From Pomphorhynchus laevis (Eukaryota; Acanthocephala; Palaeacanthocephala; Echinorhynchida; Pomphorhynchidae), in NCBI GenBank assembly GCA_012934845.2, contig WNNJ02000772.1, positions 79,111 through 143,110 of the forward strand: a stretch of DNA of 64,000 nt, read 5' to 3'. Below are positions 1-13,500 of this stretch, one piece after another. The position numbers and the translations under genes are program-made. Positions within the stretch are counted from its first letter, which is position 1. Each line of letters begins with the position of its first letter. The notes under the pieces are model-generated. The model ran no database searches. It had not been told where the DNA came from and saw only the letters and a list, made by a program, of their open reading frames with translations.

Positions 1-1491
1 AATATAATAAATTTTTATTCCAAACAGAAAATATTAATCATAATCTGAATGCTCAGATGATCTTGGTTAAAATGTAAACAATCAATATTTATTGAATTTT
101 GAATAGAATAAGTCAATACTCGACAGCGTTAAGATCCATAATTATATCCAGATCAAGTTGTTACGAAGTTGTCAGTTAATTTGAAATATTTTGTTTATTA
201 ATAAATAATTTAAAACATTATGATTAAAAATACAAAATAAAAATATTTATAGGTAGCAAATACATTGTGCGCAAATATTTTTACGCGATTGTTAAAGAAA
301 TACAGATAGGATATATAGTTTATACCATAAATTAATAAATTTTATGTAGTAATATTAAGGCTATAAACTTTCAACAACTTTGGTAAAAAGTTGTTTTATT
401 TTACTAAATAGATATTTATTTAGTAATTCAATATACGCATAGAATAAGTCGATACCCGATAGCATAACAATTTATAATAATATCCAGATCAAGTTGTTAA
501 CGAAGTTGACAGTTAATTTCGGAATATTTTGCTTATTAATGAATAATTTCAAAAATTATGATTAAAAATATGTTATAAAAATATTTGTAGGGAGCAAATA
601 GATTCACGCGCAAATAGTTTTGAGCGATTGTTGAAGAAATATAGATGGTACATATAGTTTATACAATGAAATAATTAGCATTAGTATATATTATGTTTTA
701 GTCAAGTGATTGTTACTCGATCCAATGTTTAAATATTCCTTGTGGTGAAATATTAACAGTACTTTCATGAAAATGAGTTGTTTTATGTAGTTAATATTTA
801 AGTTATTCCGATTCTTTTATTCGAGATCGGGTAAACTGAATTATTAGAACTGAACTGGAAATGTTCGAACGAAACGAAATACCATTAATAGATAATATTA
901 ATAGGAGTGTTAATTAAAATTTACAAAATCTGTGCAATTACAAATACTTGAACTCACAGAAGTGTTTAAATGTGTATTATTTGACAAATGCAAATGTTTG
1001 TGTGGATTAGTTTTCAGAACAATACAAAATGAATGAAACGAACGAAATAGATATTGGTTTAAGATCATCTTTCATGTAGAATTTTGGGTAATAATATAAT
1101 TAAATGTAATTAATCGAATATGGCTTGAACGGAAGTAATTGGAAAGCCAAATTGGTCAAATAATTTGGAAACTTTTGTTATCGTTGTTGATTAAAATATT
1201 TATCAACAATTAAAATTCGTGAAAAAAATGTGCAATGGTCCAAAAATCAATTAGATTATAATATTTAAAGAACTTAAAAATAAACATTAATAACATATGA
1301 TTTAAATGTTAGTTTTTTTGAACATAAATAATATATTTTAATTTAAAATCTGTAAAAATATAAAGAAATTAATTTCGAAGAAAGTACGAAAATTAGCATT
1401 ATTACGAATGGTAATATTTTTGAAATACAATCTATAGTTATAATATAATCTTAAAACATTCTGTTGTTCAATATAAAAAAAGCATACTTAC

Positions 1492-1563
1492 AGCACTTTG
1501 GGTAATGCAGAATGGTAAATAAGATTAGACACCGGTAAACTTAGATTATAATCGATTTGTACA
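1492..1563 (-). CDS. LRR gene exon 19
   Basis: 72 nt, acceptor TCTCCTTAG, donor GTAAGT. It encodes VQIDYNLSLPVSNLIYHS, then ALPKV(L). An identical exon lies at 63050-63121 in the duplicated block. Confidence 0.83.
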
Positions 1564-4500
1564 CTAAGGAGAAATAGCATTACATACTCTTTAAATAAAA
1601 ATTGCAGATAAAGAAAGTGTGTGATTTACAAATTCTGTTGCAAATTCTGAGTTTAAACAATTTTAACTTCAATTACTCTGTCTTAAGAACATAATTTCTA
1701 TATTGCAAGTTTTGACAGATTTGGTTAGCATGCAATATTCTTTTGTAATGAGATACATTGACAAAATACAACTTGATTCTAAGAAAATATCAAGTACTTG
1801 GCGGTTTTGATCTCACGCGATATTAAGAACTTAAACTACCTTAAGAGACAAATCTGTTCAGCTAACGCGGGAATGCGTTATTTGTACAAATGCGCCATGG
1901 TAGGTCAATATGTGAGCATTAAGACTGACCTTTTAATTTGCTTCAGCCAAGCTCAATCTCTATTTATATCTTACCCGATGGTCATAAAGTATTGGTGATG
2001 ACCAAAAAGTAAACGAATCCGAATACATTCTACTGATAGTAGCTCGGAAGAAATTTACGAGAATCTAAAAGTCAAGTCGTTGCTTCCTAATATTGAAAGG
2101 CACATTGATTTATAATTAATTGTTCATAATTGTTTTGAAAAACGTTGATAAAGTCTGGTATTCTGTAACAATCATGAAAGTTGAAGCAAATCGCTGTTCG
2201 TATAAGTCGAGTAAATATTTATTCGATCATTGTGAACTGAAACGAGGCATTATTGGGCCGATTCGCATATATGGTCAACGAGTCGTGATATAAAATATCT
2301 GTATATGATGTTATTGGTGGAACAAAACACGTACATAATGTTTTATCACACATTTACATTTGAATCATCAAGTGATAAATCTACAAAGTTAATTTATTCG
2401 ATCATTTATTTGATCATTTTGGACTGAAACGGGGATAAGTGGGCCGATTAGCACATATGGTCAACTTGTCGTGATTAAAATACTTTACTACCAGCTTAAT
2501 TCATTGATGAGCATAAATTACCTTTTGTCTAAAGTTTCTAGTAAGAAATCAGCGTATAACATTCTAATTTATTGTATCACACGGTTGTGATTATAAAGTT
2601 GTAAAATTTTGTTCTCGCGTATTTAATTAAACTTAAAGACAGCGTTTATGAGTTCTTACATTGAAACGCTCACTTATTGCTATATTTTTGAAAAACAAGT
2701 ATTTCAATAAGATTACAACTACTTTGTTTTATCTTTGGTACAGTACATATCCAGTTCGACCCTCTTGCACTTTACGTGTGGCAAGCAAAAATCATTTTCC
2801 TTTAAACTAGCAAAGAAATTTGATTGCTGTCTCTAGAATTCCGAAGTATTTGCAGGAGTTTGAATTTAAATCCAAAAACCCACTGATTGTTAAACATTAA
2901 AGATCAATGACAATAATAGCGTAAATAAATTTTATAAATTGAATTCCAAGGAGATCAGTCAGACAAGTCAGATATAAACATTTAGCAAATATGTCTTTAA
3001 CAAATACTAGCGTAGCCTACTTTATCGAAGAATTCAATGAAGGACATACTTCTTTTCACGACTGCATCCATATGTGAGACAGGATTCTTTGGCATACAAT
3101 ATATTAAAACAAAATGTAAGAGCATACTAAATTGACGTACACAACTGGAAAACGGAGCCAAAATTAATAAGTGGATTGTATAATGTATAAGTGCGTTTTC
3201 GTCCCTAATTGAATTTTGGTAAAATTAAATGAAAGAAAAGTCAAAAATGAAATTGGAAATAAATCACTAGATTTATGAAATAATTGTTGAGCACACAAAT
3301 ATGAGTGAAATTTCAATGATATATTACTTTTTGGATATATAAAAAGCATTCATAAATAACAATTAAGTAAGAAGTTAACAATAGCGTGTTTGCTTGCACA
3401 AAATGTAATGATTTCAATCATCGCACGTGAGGATTGATATCTTCGGTTTAAGAATAACCAATTTGGGTGAAATTAAAATATCACACAAGAACAAAAACTT
3501 AATTAAAATTTGGCATAAATAATACATATTTTAAATATATAATTTTACAAAATTCAGTACAAAATAAAAATGCTTTTGTGCAGAGAACTAATAAAGATTA
3601 TTTTACAATAAAATTTGATTTGGTAATATTTGATCGGTGATGGTACCTCAACGATATATTCGTGACTTTAATGTAAAAAGTACAAAAACATTGTTATAGG
3701 TATATTGCCCTATATAAAATAAAACTGAGCAATGAATTACTTACTCAAATATTGGCAATATCGAATATTCCAGATAATCAGCAAATCGTCCTTCGGTTTG
3801 ATTGTTATTTTGAATCATATTTCTGTAAAAAAGAAATAAACTAATTATTATAAATAGATTGTTTTTTATAAAATTAAAAAAATGAACGGAAATTAAAAAT
3901 ACTGAACTGACCAAATGTAAAAGATGTAATGAACTAGTATCAAAAAGTTATCAGGCTATTGAAATTGTAATCAATAAATTAACGACAAATTGAATTATAT
4001 TATTAGATAATTGATGTTACTCGTTAAACTTTAAACTAATTCATATTTAATGTATATATTTTATAATCGAGCAAAAATGTATAGTAAATACAGCATTGCT
4101 TTTAACTATCTGTGAGATAGCTGCCTTTTTTATATAGCTAATATTCGTGACCCTGGAAACGGCTAAGTATTAAAGTAAATTTAAAATTATATTTGATAAT
4201 ATTTGTGTTCAGATTTAAAAGTTTACACCGGCTCTAATAGAAAGCTTTCAAGGTAAAATACAAAATTACTGACAAAGTTTATGAAAAAATTAATTGCAAA
4301 AAGATTGAATGTAGCAATATATCGTATCAGCAATATATCATAATAGCCAAATTTAATTTATTTATAGAATGTAATCAAAGAAACGACAATTTATTCAATA
4401 AAATTGTTTAGTTCAATATTTCAAACGCTGCTGCTATCATAATCAAGAGCTACTGTTTCACAACTCGCAAAACTTTCTTAATATAACTAATATATTTCTT

Positions 4501-7500
4501 TAATATATTAGCTCTATTAATCAAACAATTAATAAAACTACTATGGCACTATAAGTATTTATGCTAGAAGGTGGTCAATAATGAAAAAAATCGAATATAT
4601 TATTAGATAACAACATTATAAACATTTGAATTATAAATTAATTTACAGGAACGAATAAAGTTGAATGTAGTTTGTTCCCAAACTACATTACCATAATTAT
4701 ATAGCTCCCCATTTAATCTTCGAGAAATGAGGTGCAACGTTTACACCTTAACAGTTGACGGCTGATTATTCGATAAAAGATTAAAATCATAATAATTTTA
4801 TTATAATTTAATTTCAATTATTTAAATGTAAATTAAATAATTACCTTTTAAATTATTTGTTTCTATTATTTGATATTTGATTTGTTAAATTAGATTTGCT
4901 TTTGTTTTATTTGTTTGTAAAAATAATTCAGGAACGGTAATTAAAACATACATCTACTATAGAAAATTTATTTAAACAAATTTTATGTATGCGTTTACGA
5001 TTTGACTTACAGATAATCCGTGGACTTGTTAAATAGATAGATGAAATCTGAAATTAACTGAATCCTATTACCTCTTAGATCTCTAAAATTACATAAATGT
5101 AATGTGAAGATTTATTTAACGGATAGAAATTTGATGAAGGTTTAAATATAAGAAATTATATATAAAATATTAAATAATCCACATTTAATTATAAACTCAT
5201 TTACAATCTATTATTTTACTCTTTTATGGTATGGAAAACGAACTTCCCATGCCATTTTGATAACTATTTTAATTACTACAAGAACATAATAGAACGTGAC
5301 ATCACAAATTTAATATAAATATTATAGTTATTATATAAATATAATAAATATTAATAATAAAAAAACTTATAATAAATACAATATAAACTTATATAAACTT
5401 AATAAAAATATTTATATATAAACTTCTTGATATATAAAGAAGTATTTTTTATTTTTTACATAAATTATGTTAATGTAGAGTCAGCTTCGACACAGAAGAA
5501 TCCTACTTTAACCATTTTCTTCCCATTAATTTCTTATATCTTGATTATGATTATAATTCATGTATGTAGCTGTCCTTGGAATACAGATTCTCTTGCTAAC
5601 CTAATGCTGTGATCGCAAATATTGATTGATATTAAATGATAAACATTTTATAAATGCTTAAACCAAATTGCTTAAATACAAAAATTATAAAATTGTAATA
5701 TTAAGATTTTCATAATTATTTCGATAATTCAATTAGTATATGAATTAACCGTTGCTGTCACAAGTTCTACATTTAATCAACCCCAATCTCATAATTTGAA
5801 TATGTTAGAGTTACTTAACTGTTGATCATCGTCGAAATTCGTAAATAATATTCAAATAATATTTTGATTGTTGATTATCATTTGCGATATGGAGAAGATA
5901 ACAACAAAAACTATTTTTTATTCACAATAAGAACGTATCCGAAATACAGGTGTATCCATAAGAGAACGGATCTTCTCGTGTGGGTAAAATTGCATTTAAA
6001 ACTAACATAAGATGTTACCACGAATGTAATTCTATATTTAATTCTATAAGATAAATATGTCTGTACACATATTTTATCTTTATATAATTTGGATTTATTA
6101 TTTACAATTCTGTACAAATTCAAATACTATAATGCTGTAAGATAAATCATATTCTATTAGTCTACTATTACCTATATTAGAACAACTTTTGTTGGGCTAA
6201 ATATTTTTCATCTATCGTTTAAAACATACAAAAACCTTAGACATTTCATTTTAAAATTTCGATTTTATTAAAAATCTATTGCGTACAATAATCTTTCTGA
6301 TGAGTTTTTTGTATTAACAAAAATGTAAAGTTTTGTTTAAATGTGATCCGAATTTTATGAAAATTCAAAGATTGCAAACAGCAATATTTATATTGATTAT
6401 AATTTTGTTTAAAATTTTTGAATATAATTTTAAAATATTTTTCTTCATCTGTCATGTTTGATATGTCTTTATTAAATTATTTTGATGGTTACTAAGGTAA
6501 CGGATATCATTACATATATGGGCGATATATCAGATTTCATTGTGTCATGTATAATATTTAATATTATTCGATATACATAAATCAATTTTATATTCGAAAT
6601 AAATCCAGAAACATCAAAAAATGTGTGCATTTAAATAGCGAAAAAGTTTAAAAAAATCAAACTTTTAAAATTCAGACTTACAAAGATTTCAAGTTGTATG
6701 TGTTGGGCAGTTGTGCTTTGGCTATCACCACTATCCGGTTGAATGATAGGTTTCTGCACAAATACAAATCACTTGAATACATTGTTGACAAATCATTTAA
6801 TTTATATTTTAAAACACTTCAGGGCATATACCATTTTTTCTACGGCCGTTTACAGAGCAACTATCAAATAGAATCATTTTCAACTCGGTAAAACTTTACG
6901 AAACTGAACCAAAGATTTCGTTTACTACCTCAGACCTCTTAAAGGGGTATGTTAAATACTTCGAATCTTCCCTGTCGGAGTATGGGTCCATATACTCTAA
7001 ACCCATACTTGTCACTCTAAAAGTATCTAACCTCCCTTGTCAATTGGAAGAGAATGATATCGAGTTACTAAAAGAAACATTTAAAATATCGAACTTCCGT
7101 TCAATAATAGGCAAGAGCGGACATCAAATACCAGTTGGATTTTGTTCCGCTTCACTAGAGCGGGCTGAATCACTAACTAATTCAGCTTGTAATCCATTCA
7201 TGGGATTTAATCTCAGATTTACAATCATTGACAAAGAAGAGTTCACATATCCGCACTGCAGCCGGTGCCACAAATGGGGGCACTTGGCCTCAAGCTTCAG
7301 TGAGCCATCGACATGTGGGATGTGTAGCTCCCCCAGTGTCGGCTTTGTTGACAGCAGAAAAATGTGTATCCCTCCATTATGCTCAAACTGTGGGGGGGGA
7401 GCCATCCTGCATGGAGCAGAAAATGCAGACATTTTAAATTATATCAAATTATTAAATTATATCATGTTATTTTTAAGAATGATTTTGAATACGGATTATT

Positions 7501-10500
7501 TTCAATATATTGTTTTGCGCAATTAGAATATTCCAACAAATATCTAGCTCCTTAGATTTGAACTAATTGACACCCTTTACAATGCACTTTAGCTTTGTGG
7601 TATTGCTTTTAACTGTCCGTATGCTTACCATTATCTCTCAACATTTGAATGTTATTTTTAATAATCATTTTGAATACGGATTATTTTCATTGTTCACTAT
7701 TCGTATCGACTGAAATTTTGAGTGAACTCTATCATCCTTGAGATTTCTATTACAAGAATAACATATCACAGGTTTAATAGAGGATTCTTATAGGTCTTCA
7801 AGAGGAATTGATCTGTGAAACTTGGCTTTAAAGTTATGCTAACAAGGAAGAAGTGATACACTTTACTTGATATGTTAGACACTTAGTTTGGAATATTCTG
7901 GTGTTGGACAATTTAATTTTTGAAGAATATGGGTGCTTAAGAAATTCCATCAGATGATACTAAAACATGTTTTATGATTAAGATCGATAATCATAGAATT
8001 GTTTTTAACTACATATGATCTGTTTGTTCAACGCTCAATCCTGTAAAGATTTCGTAAACGCTATTATATGATCAAATATTTGTCCCCTTTAATTCCTTAC
8101 TTATTGCATCATCACATGATTTTTTTTAAATGCGTCTAAGCGGATTTTATCTATAAAGAATTGCGAAGAAGTTACCATTTTATTCGCAAAGTTAACATAT
8201 TAAATTACATAAAAATATACAAATTACAATATTTTATGTAATATTAAATTATATAGAAACGATTAGCAAATATATAAGCTTACAATTCAGTTCAAACTAA
8301 TTAAAAACGTAACTTGTCCTTATAAAAAGCATTTTTAAATTTACTGCTCAAAGCAACAAATATTTAAATAATTTATACTTACAAATACTGGACGTTGGGA
8401 ATAGATTTAAATATAGCGAAATTCAATTCTTCGATAATGTTGCCAGAAAGCGAACTACAATTTAATAAATATAATAAGGATTTTCGGATAATGCGATTAT
8501 TTACAGATGAGTCAAGGAAGGAGCTTTAACACGGTAAAGGAAATCCATGGAAGCAATATTTGAACTCAGTATCGATCTTGGTACAGAGGAGAAACAATTA
8601 ATATTTTATAAAAATAAGATATTCCAAATTATATATAATAAAAATAACAATTGTTCTACGTGCCACCAACTTTCATAATATCCTCTTATCTAAGAACATT
8701 AAAAGAATAAATCTTTAAATATTCTTTAGAAACATAAAATCATTACGATTATATTAACTAAAAAGCAATAAAATGTATAAAAGGTACTTTACAAACCTAC
8801 CCGACTACAACCTCGTAATCAAGTATTGATACAAAGAAATATAGTATTACAAACTTTTATATTAAAAATTCATATTATGAATCTATAATATAAATCTAAA
8901 TAAATTTAAATTTCTAATATTCATATCTTAAATATAATTATTATTCTAAAATACATTGTATTTCGAAAGGTTCATTTATTTAATGATAAAATCAATTTAT
9001 CAGAATAAACTTATCAACAGTATTTTTCTGAAGAGAGTTTTAGAAAAATATTACGACTTTTAACTTTTGAAATTTTTGATGGCAATGCAAATTACTTTAA
9101 TTTTATCTAAGACAACAGCTGTACGTTACATTTCATATATAAGTGGATATCACCAGCTACTAAAACAATACAACAGTTTCATGTTTCGTTGCTTTTAAAG
9201 ATGGCTGACGATCACTTGACTTGTTTGCTTTATTGAAAATTAGATTGAATGAAAGACTTTCGTCATGCATTTTGCAAATTTAATTGGAATTATTTATGAT
9301 TTCAAATTAAATCAGCATTGGTAAAAAAAGCGTCAACCCTCAATTTGAAAACCTACCTATTTTGTAAAGTAGTTACTATTAGCAAACTAGTCATATTTTG
9401 ATTTTTAGATCATCGATTTGATAACTTTATAACTTTATAACTAGTCGGATATAACTAAAGACGGCTAGTTTAACAATACTAATCATTAAAAAACGGTAGG
9501 TTTTCAAATTGAAGGTAGCACCTTTTCTACCAACGCCGATTTTATTTAAAATCAGAAATCATTTCGATTAAATTTGCAAAATTAATGAGAAAGTTTTATT
9601 AAATCTAATTTCAATAAAGCAAACGAGTCGAGTGATCGTCAGCCCAACTTTAAAAGGACCCAGATGTGAAACGTTAATATCGGATCAGTAACTTATGAGG
9701 TCCACCAATACTGAAATGTAGCGTACTTCTGTTGGCTCATAGATAGGATTAAAGCAAATGCAGTGTCATCGAAAAGTTCAATTGTTGCAATGACTGCACA
9801 GTTATATAAAAATTTGACTTTTAACATTTGATATTTAAATGACACCAATTATTCGCGCAATCAAATAGTTAAACGAGTTCAATCAAACAATATGCAATAA
9901 TGCTTGATATATATACAATATAATAATTATCCTTCTCCATATTGTCAGCGTTGTTCATATAATAGTTGTAAAAATAACTTTAATCTGGAAATGGAATATT
10001 ATTAAAAATATCAAAATTACAGTTTATTTTAAATTTTGTTAATAAATTTCATGCGAATAATTTTGAAATTAAATAAAGACTAAAAATGACGAATGTTTCA
10101 GCATAATATATCTGAGATAAAAGTTTTTTTTTATAAAAAACTACACTAATATAATATCAATAATATAAAACTGAAGGCAATTTGAAATTTTTATAAATTT
10201 TGTTTGACTACAGTTGTGGATTCAATATATAAATTTCGGCACTTTGAACGATAATGATTAAAAATCAATTTATTGATTAATAAATGTGTTAACGAGAAGA
10301 TCACCAGTAAATATTAAACAAAACATTTAAATTACAGGCAAAAATAACAAGATTTAATAATGTATCTCACATAGTAGAAGCTCCGGTTGTTCCATAAAGC
10401 AAATCAAAGTCCGTCAACACTGTTGATTCCAATTCTCTAATAATAAAACAAAAACATTTTACAACCTCAGAATATTAAACTAGGATAAAAATAAATAAAC

Positions 10501-13500
10501 CAATTTTGCCTATAAAATATATTCTTTAGAAATAAAGGGATTTTAGTTATTAAAGAAGTTAAAATCAAAACGAATTTAATAAATTCAAAATTTGTTTATG
10601 ATTTTATTAATTTTAAAGAAAATCTTGCAACTTTGGTGAATTAGCATTTTGTAAAATTTATACGGCATGTGTTTCAAACAACGAACATATATATGTGTTC
10701 GTATACAAGATATTCAAAAATATAAAGGATATATTAAAAATGCCCATTAGCAATCATTTACAGAAATTAACGTTTGTAAAAAGTAACACTGATTTGTTTA
10801 AGATTTCATAAACTTACATATAAGTCAAATTATCCAAGCCAAAATAGTCCTTCATGTTAATTTGACAACCAGAAAACTTTCTAAAATTTAAATTATCAAA
10901 TTAGATTTTATTAATAAAATCGTTCACATTTTTTAGTCAAAACAATTTGTTGATTTAAAAATTATAGTAGCTAAACTAATTAATACAATTTATTGACTTT
11001 AATTGTCTTTTGCTTTTACATAAAGATTTTAACTTTAATCGTTTTATTCAATTTTCTACATTCGATAAAATTCAAGTTTAAATTATTACCAAAGAATTTT
11101 GTTTATAAAATATTTTGCACATTTAATCAGCGATGATAAAGACAACCATCTCTATTATATCTGTTACTTAGAATATTCTTATTGAATATTTATTCTATAT
11201 TATTATTTTAGGAATCAAATATGCTGAATTAAAATCTATAACAGTTAAAAATAACAATCAGAGTATATAATTGTTTCGTATTAATAAATCACAAGTATCA
11301 GTTAATATTTATTGCTTTATAATACATTAAATAGAAATTACTATACATTTCACAAAGATACATCTAAAACAATAACAAATATATCAATAACTAAGATCTA
11401 TTATGTTCATTTCACGTGAAAAGAAACGAACATTTCAGATTATCTAGAAGAAAATTCGCTGACATAAATTATTCGTGGCAATTAAAGTAATGTCCCTAGA
11501 CGATATATTTAATTAGCAAGGCATATTTGTAAATAATATGAATATCTGTATTTTAAATGTAACTTATCAAAATTATTTTTAATAAATAAATTTCATCAAT
11601 CTCATGATGAATCTTAAATAATCCAATTTTAAATATTTGGAAGAAATTGACGAACATGACATATTCTTGTCAATGCCAGTTATGTTTATAGATGATATAT
11701 TAAAATAGCTAGACAAATTACTGTAACGAAATTGTCGAAATTATTTTACACAAATGAGTTTTATCAATCGCAAAACAAATCTCAAATAAGTACAATTAGA
11801 TATTACACAAAATACATTATTACACAATATTAAATATTACAGAAAATATTAGATGATATTTGTTAAGCGATTTAGTGCAAGCAGATGAATACTTTTAAAT
11901 AAAATCAATGTTTGTAAAAATTAAATATAATTAAAAACTTTTTTAAATTGTTGCAATTTTCTATTCATAGATTTGATAATTCAATAGAAAATTAGAAAGT
12001 ATTATCGACATCTATACGGTTTGCGCATTTAATTATTTTGCTTTCCTGTTCCGCACACTATAGCTTGTGCTTTTTCAAACATTCAGTTTCGAATTGCAAA
12101 CATTTATACAATTAATGTTTAGATTTCGCTGACATAAATTATTCGTGGCAATTATAGTAATGTCCCTAGACGATATATTTAATTAGCAAGGCATATTCGG
12201 AAATATTATGAATATCTGTATTTTAAATGTAACTTATCAAAATTATTCTCAATAAATAAATTTCATCAACCTCAAGATGAATCTCAAATAATCGATTTCT
12301 GAATATTTAGAAGAAATTGACGAACATGACATATTCTTGTCAATGCCAGTTATGTTACTAGATGATATATTAAAATAGCTAGACAAATTACTGTAACGAA
12401 ATTGTCGAAATTAATATGAATATCTGAATTTTAAATGTAACTAACTTGTCGAAATTATTTTGAATAAATTAATTAACGAAAACATAAGTAATCAATTCCT
12501 TTTCAGTTTAAAGGATTCCAAAGAGATTCACCAAAATAAAAAGATATTCAAAAATAATGTCGTTGTTTCCTAATTATAGATTTGATAATTCAGTCGAAAA
12601 CTAGATGCCAGTATCGACATAGATACGGTTTGCCCATTTAATTATTTTGCTTTGCATATACCGCAATAAAACTAGTAATTGTTAAATTTACAGCAGGATC
12701 CTTAGTTTTGAAATCTAGTATCGAATGGCAAACATTTATACAATAAAGTATGCAATAAGTTAATAAATAGCGAACAAATAATATTCAATTATTGAAAGAT
12801 TGTAAATAAAAAAGTATTTTGCCAGTAAAACTATAATTTAAGTAATTAAGATATTTATTAGTTTAACTTTAATCAACAAGCAAATCGAAGAAATAATTAA
12901 CACTTCATTTCATGTTTTATATTGTTTTAATACCTACAATTCAAATTTCAGATTTAAAGTCCATTTCTATATTCATATTAATTTAATGTTTTGTAAATTT
13001 TTATGTATTTGGACAATGATAATACAATTTTTTATATAAGAGACAGCTTTTATCAAATGAATTTATTTTTAAAATGCACCATCAATCAAACTTACATTTC
13101 TTCTATCTGACTGGAAATTCGGCTTGCATTAAAACATTGACGATGTTTTAAAGTCATTGCACTAAAATAAAATTAATAGGAAAAAATATTCGGCAATTTG
13201 ACAATAATCTGCGAAACATATATAGTAGCAAAATTAAATGAAAGAACAGTTCTGTTATTGATGATTTTTAGAAAACAGCAGGCCGCGTTCATATCTTTTG
13301 ATATTTAGTGAACACGTTCTTGTTGATATCTAGAAAGCAACAACATCAACAAAAACATTCTTAAAGTCGATTTGTAATTAAGTTACAATTACGAATCGAC
13401 CTTTTACAAAAATTAATTTATAATTTTAATTTATTTTTTACTGAAATATTTGAAGACTCGTCATTGCTAATTTGGATTATTTGTAGACTAAAGAAATGTG

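Larger units (their letters stand above)
1..2442. repeat. Left copy of a large direct duplication (empty-site allele)
   Basis: This stretch recurs at 56825-64000 with only about half a dozen differences seen by eye, apart from a LINE present only in the right copy. Offsets are 56824-56825 before the LINE and 61558 after it. It holds exon 19 of the LRR gene, a short RTE-like relic and AT-rich intron. Confidence 0.95.

Noticed and set aside
945-1030. ACTCAC at about 953 (donor-like on the minus strand) as a further LRR exon after exon 19
   Set aside because: No acceptor in range and no LRR-like frame in phase 2.
7228-7437. Other frames over 7124-7555
   Set aside because: Overlapping shadows of the LINE ORF1 fragment, which alone carries the zinc-knuckle pattern.
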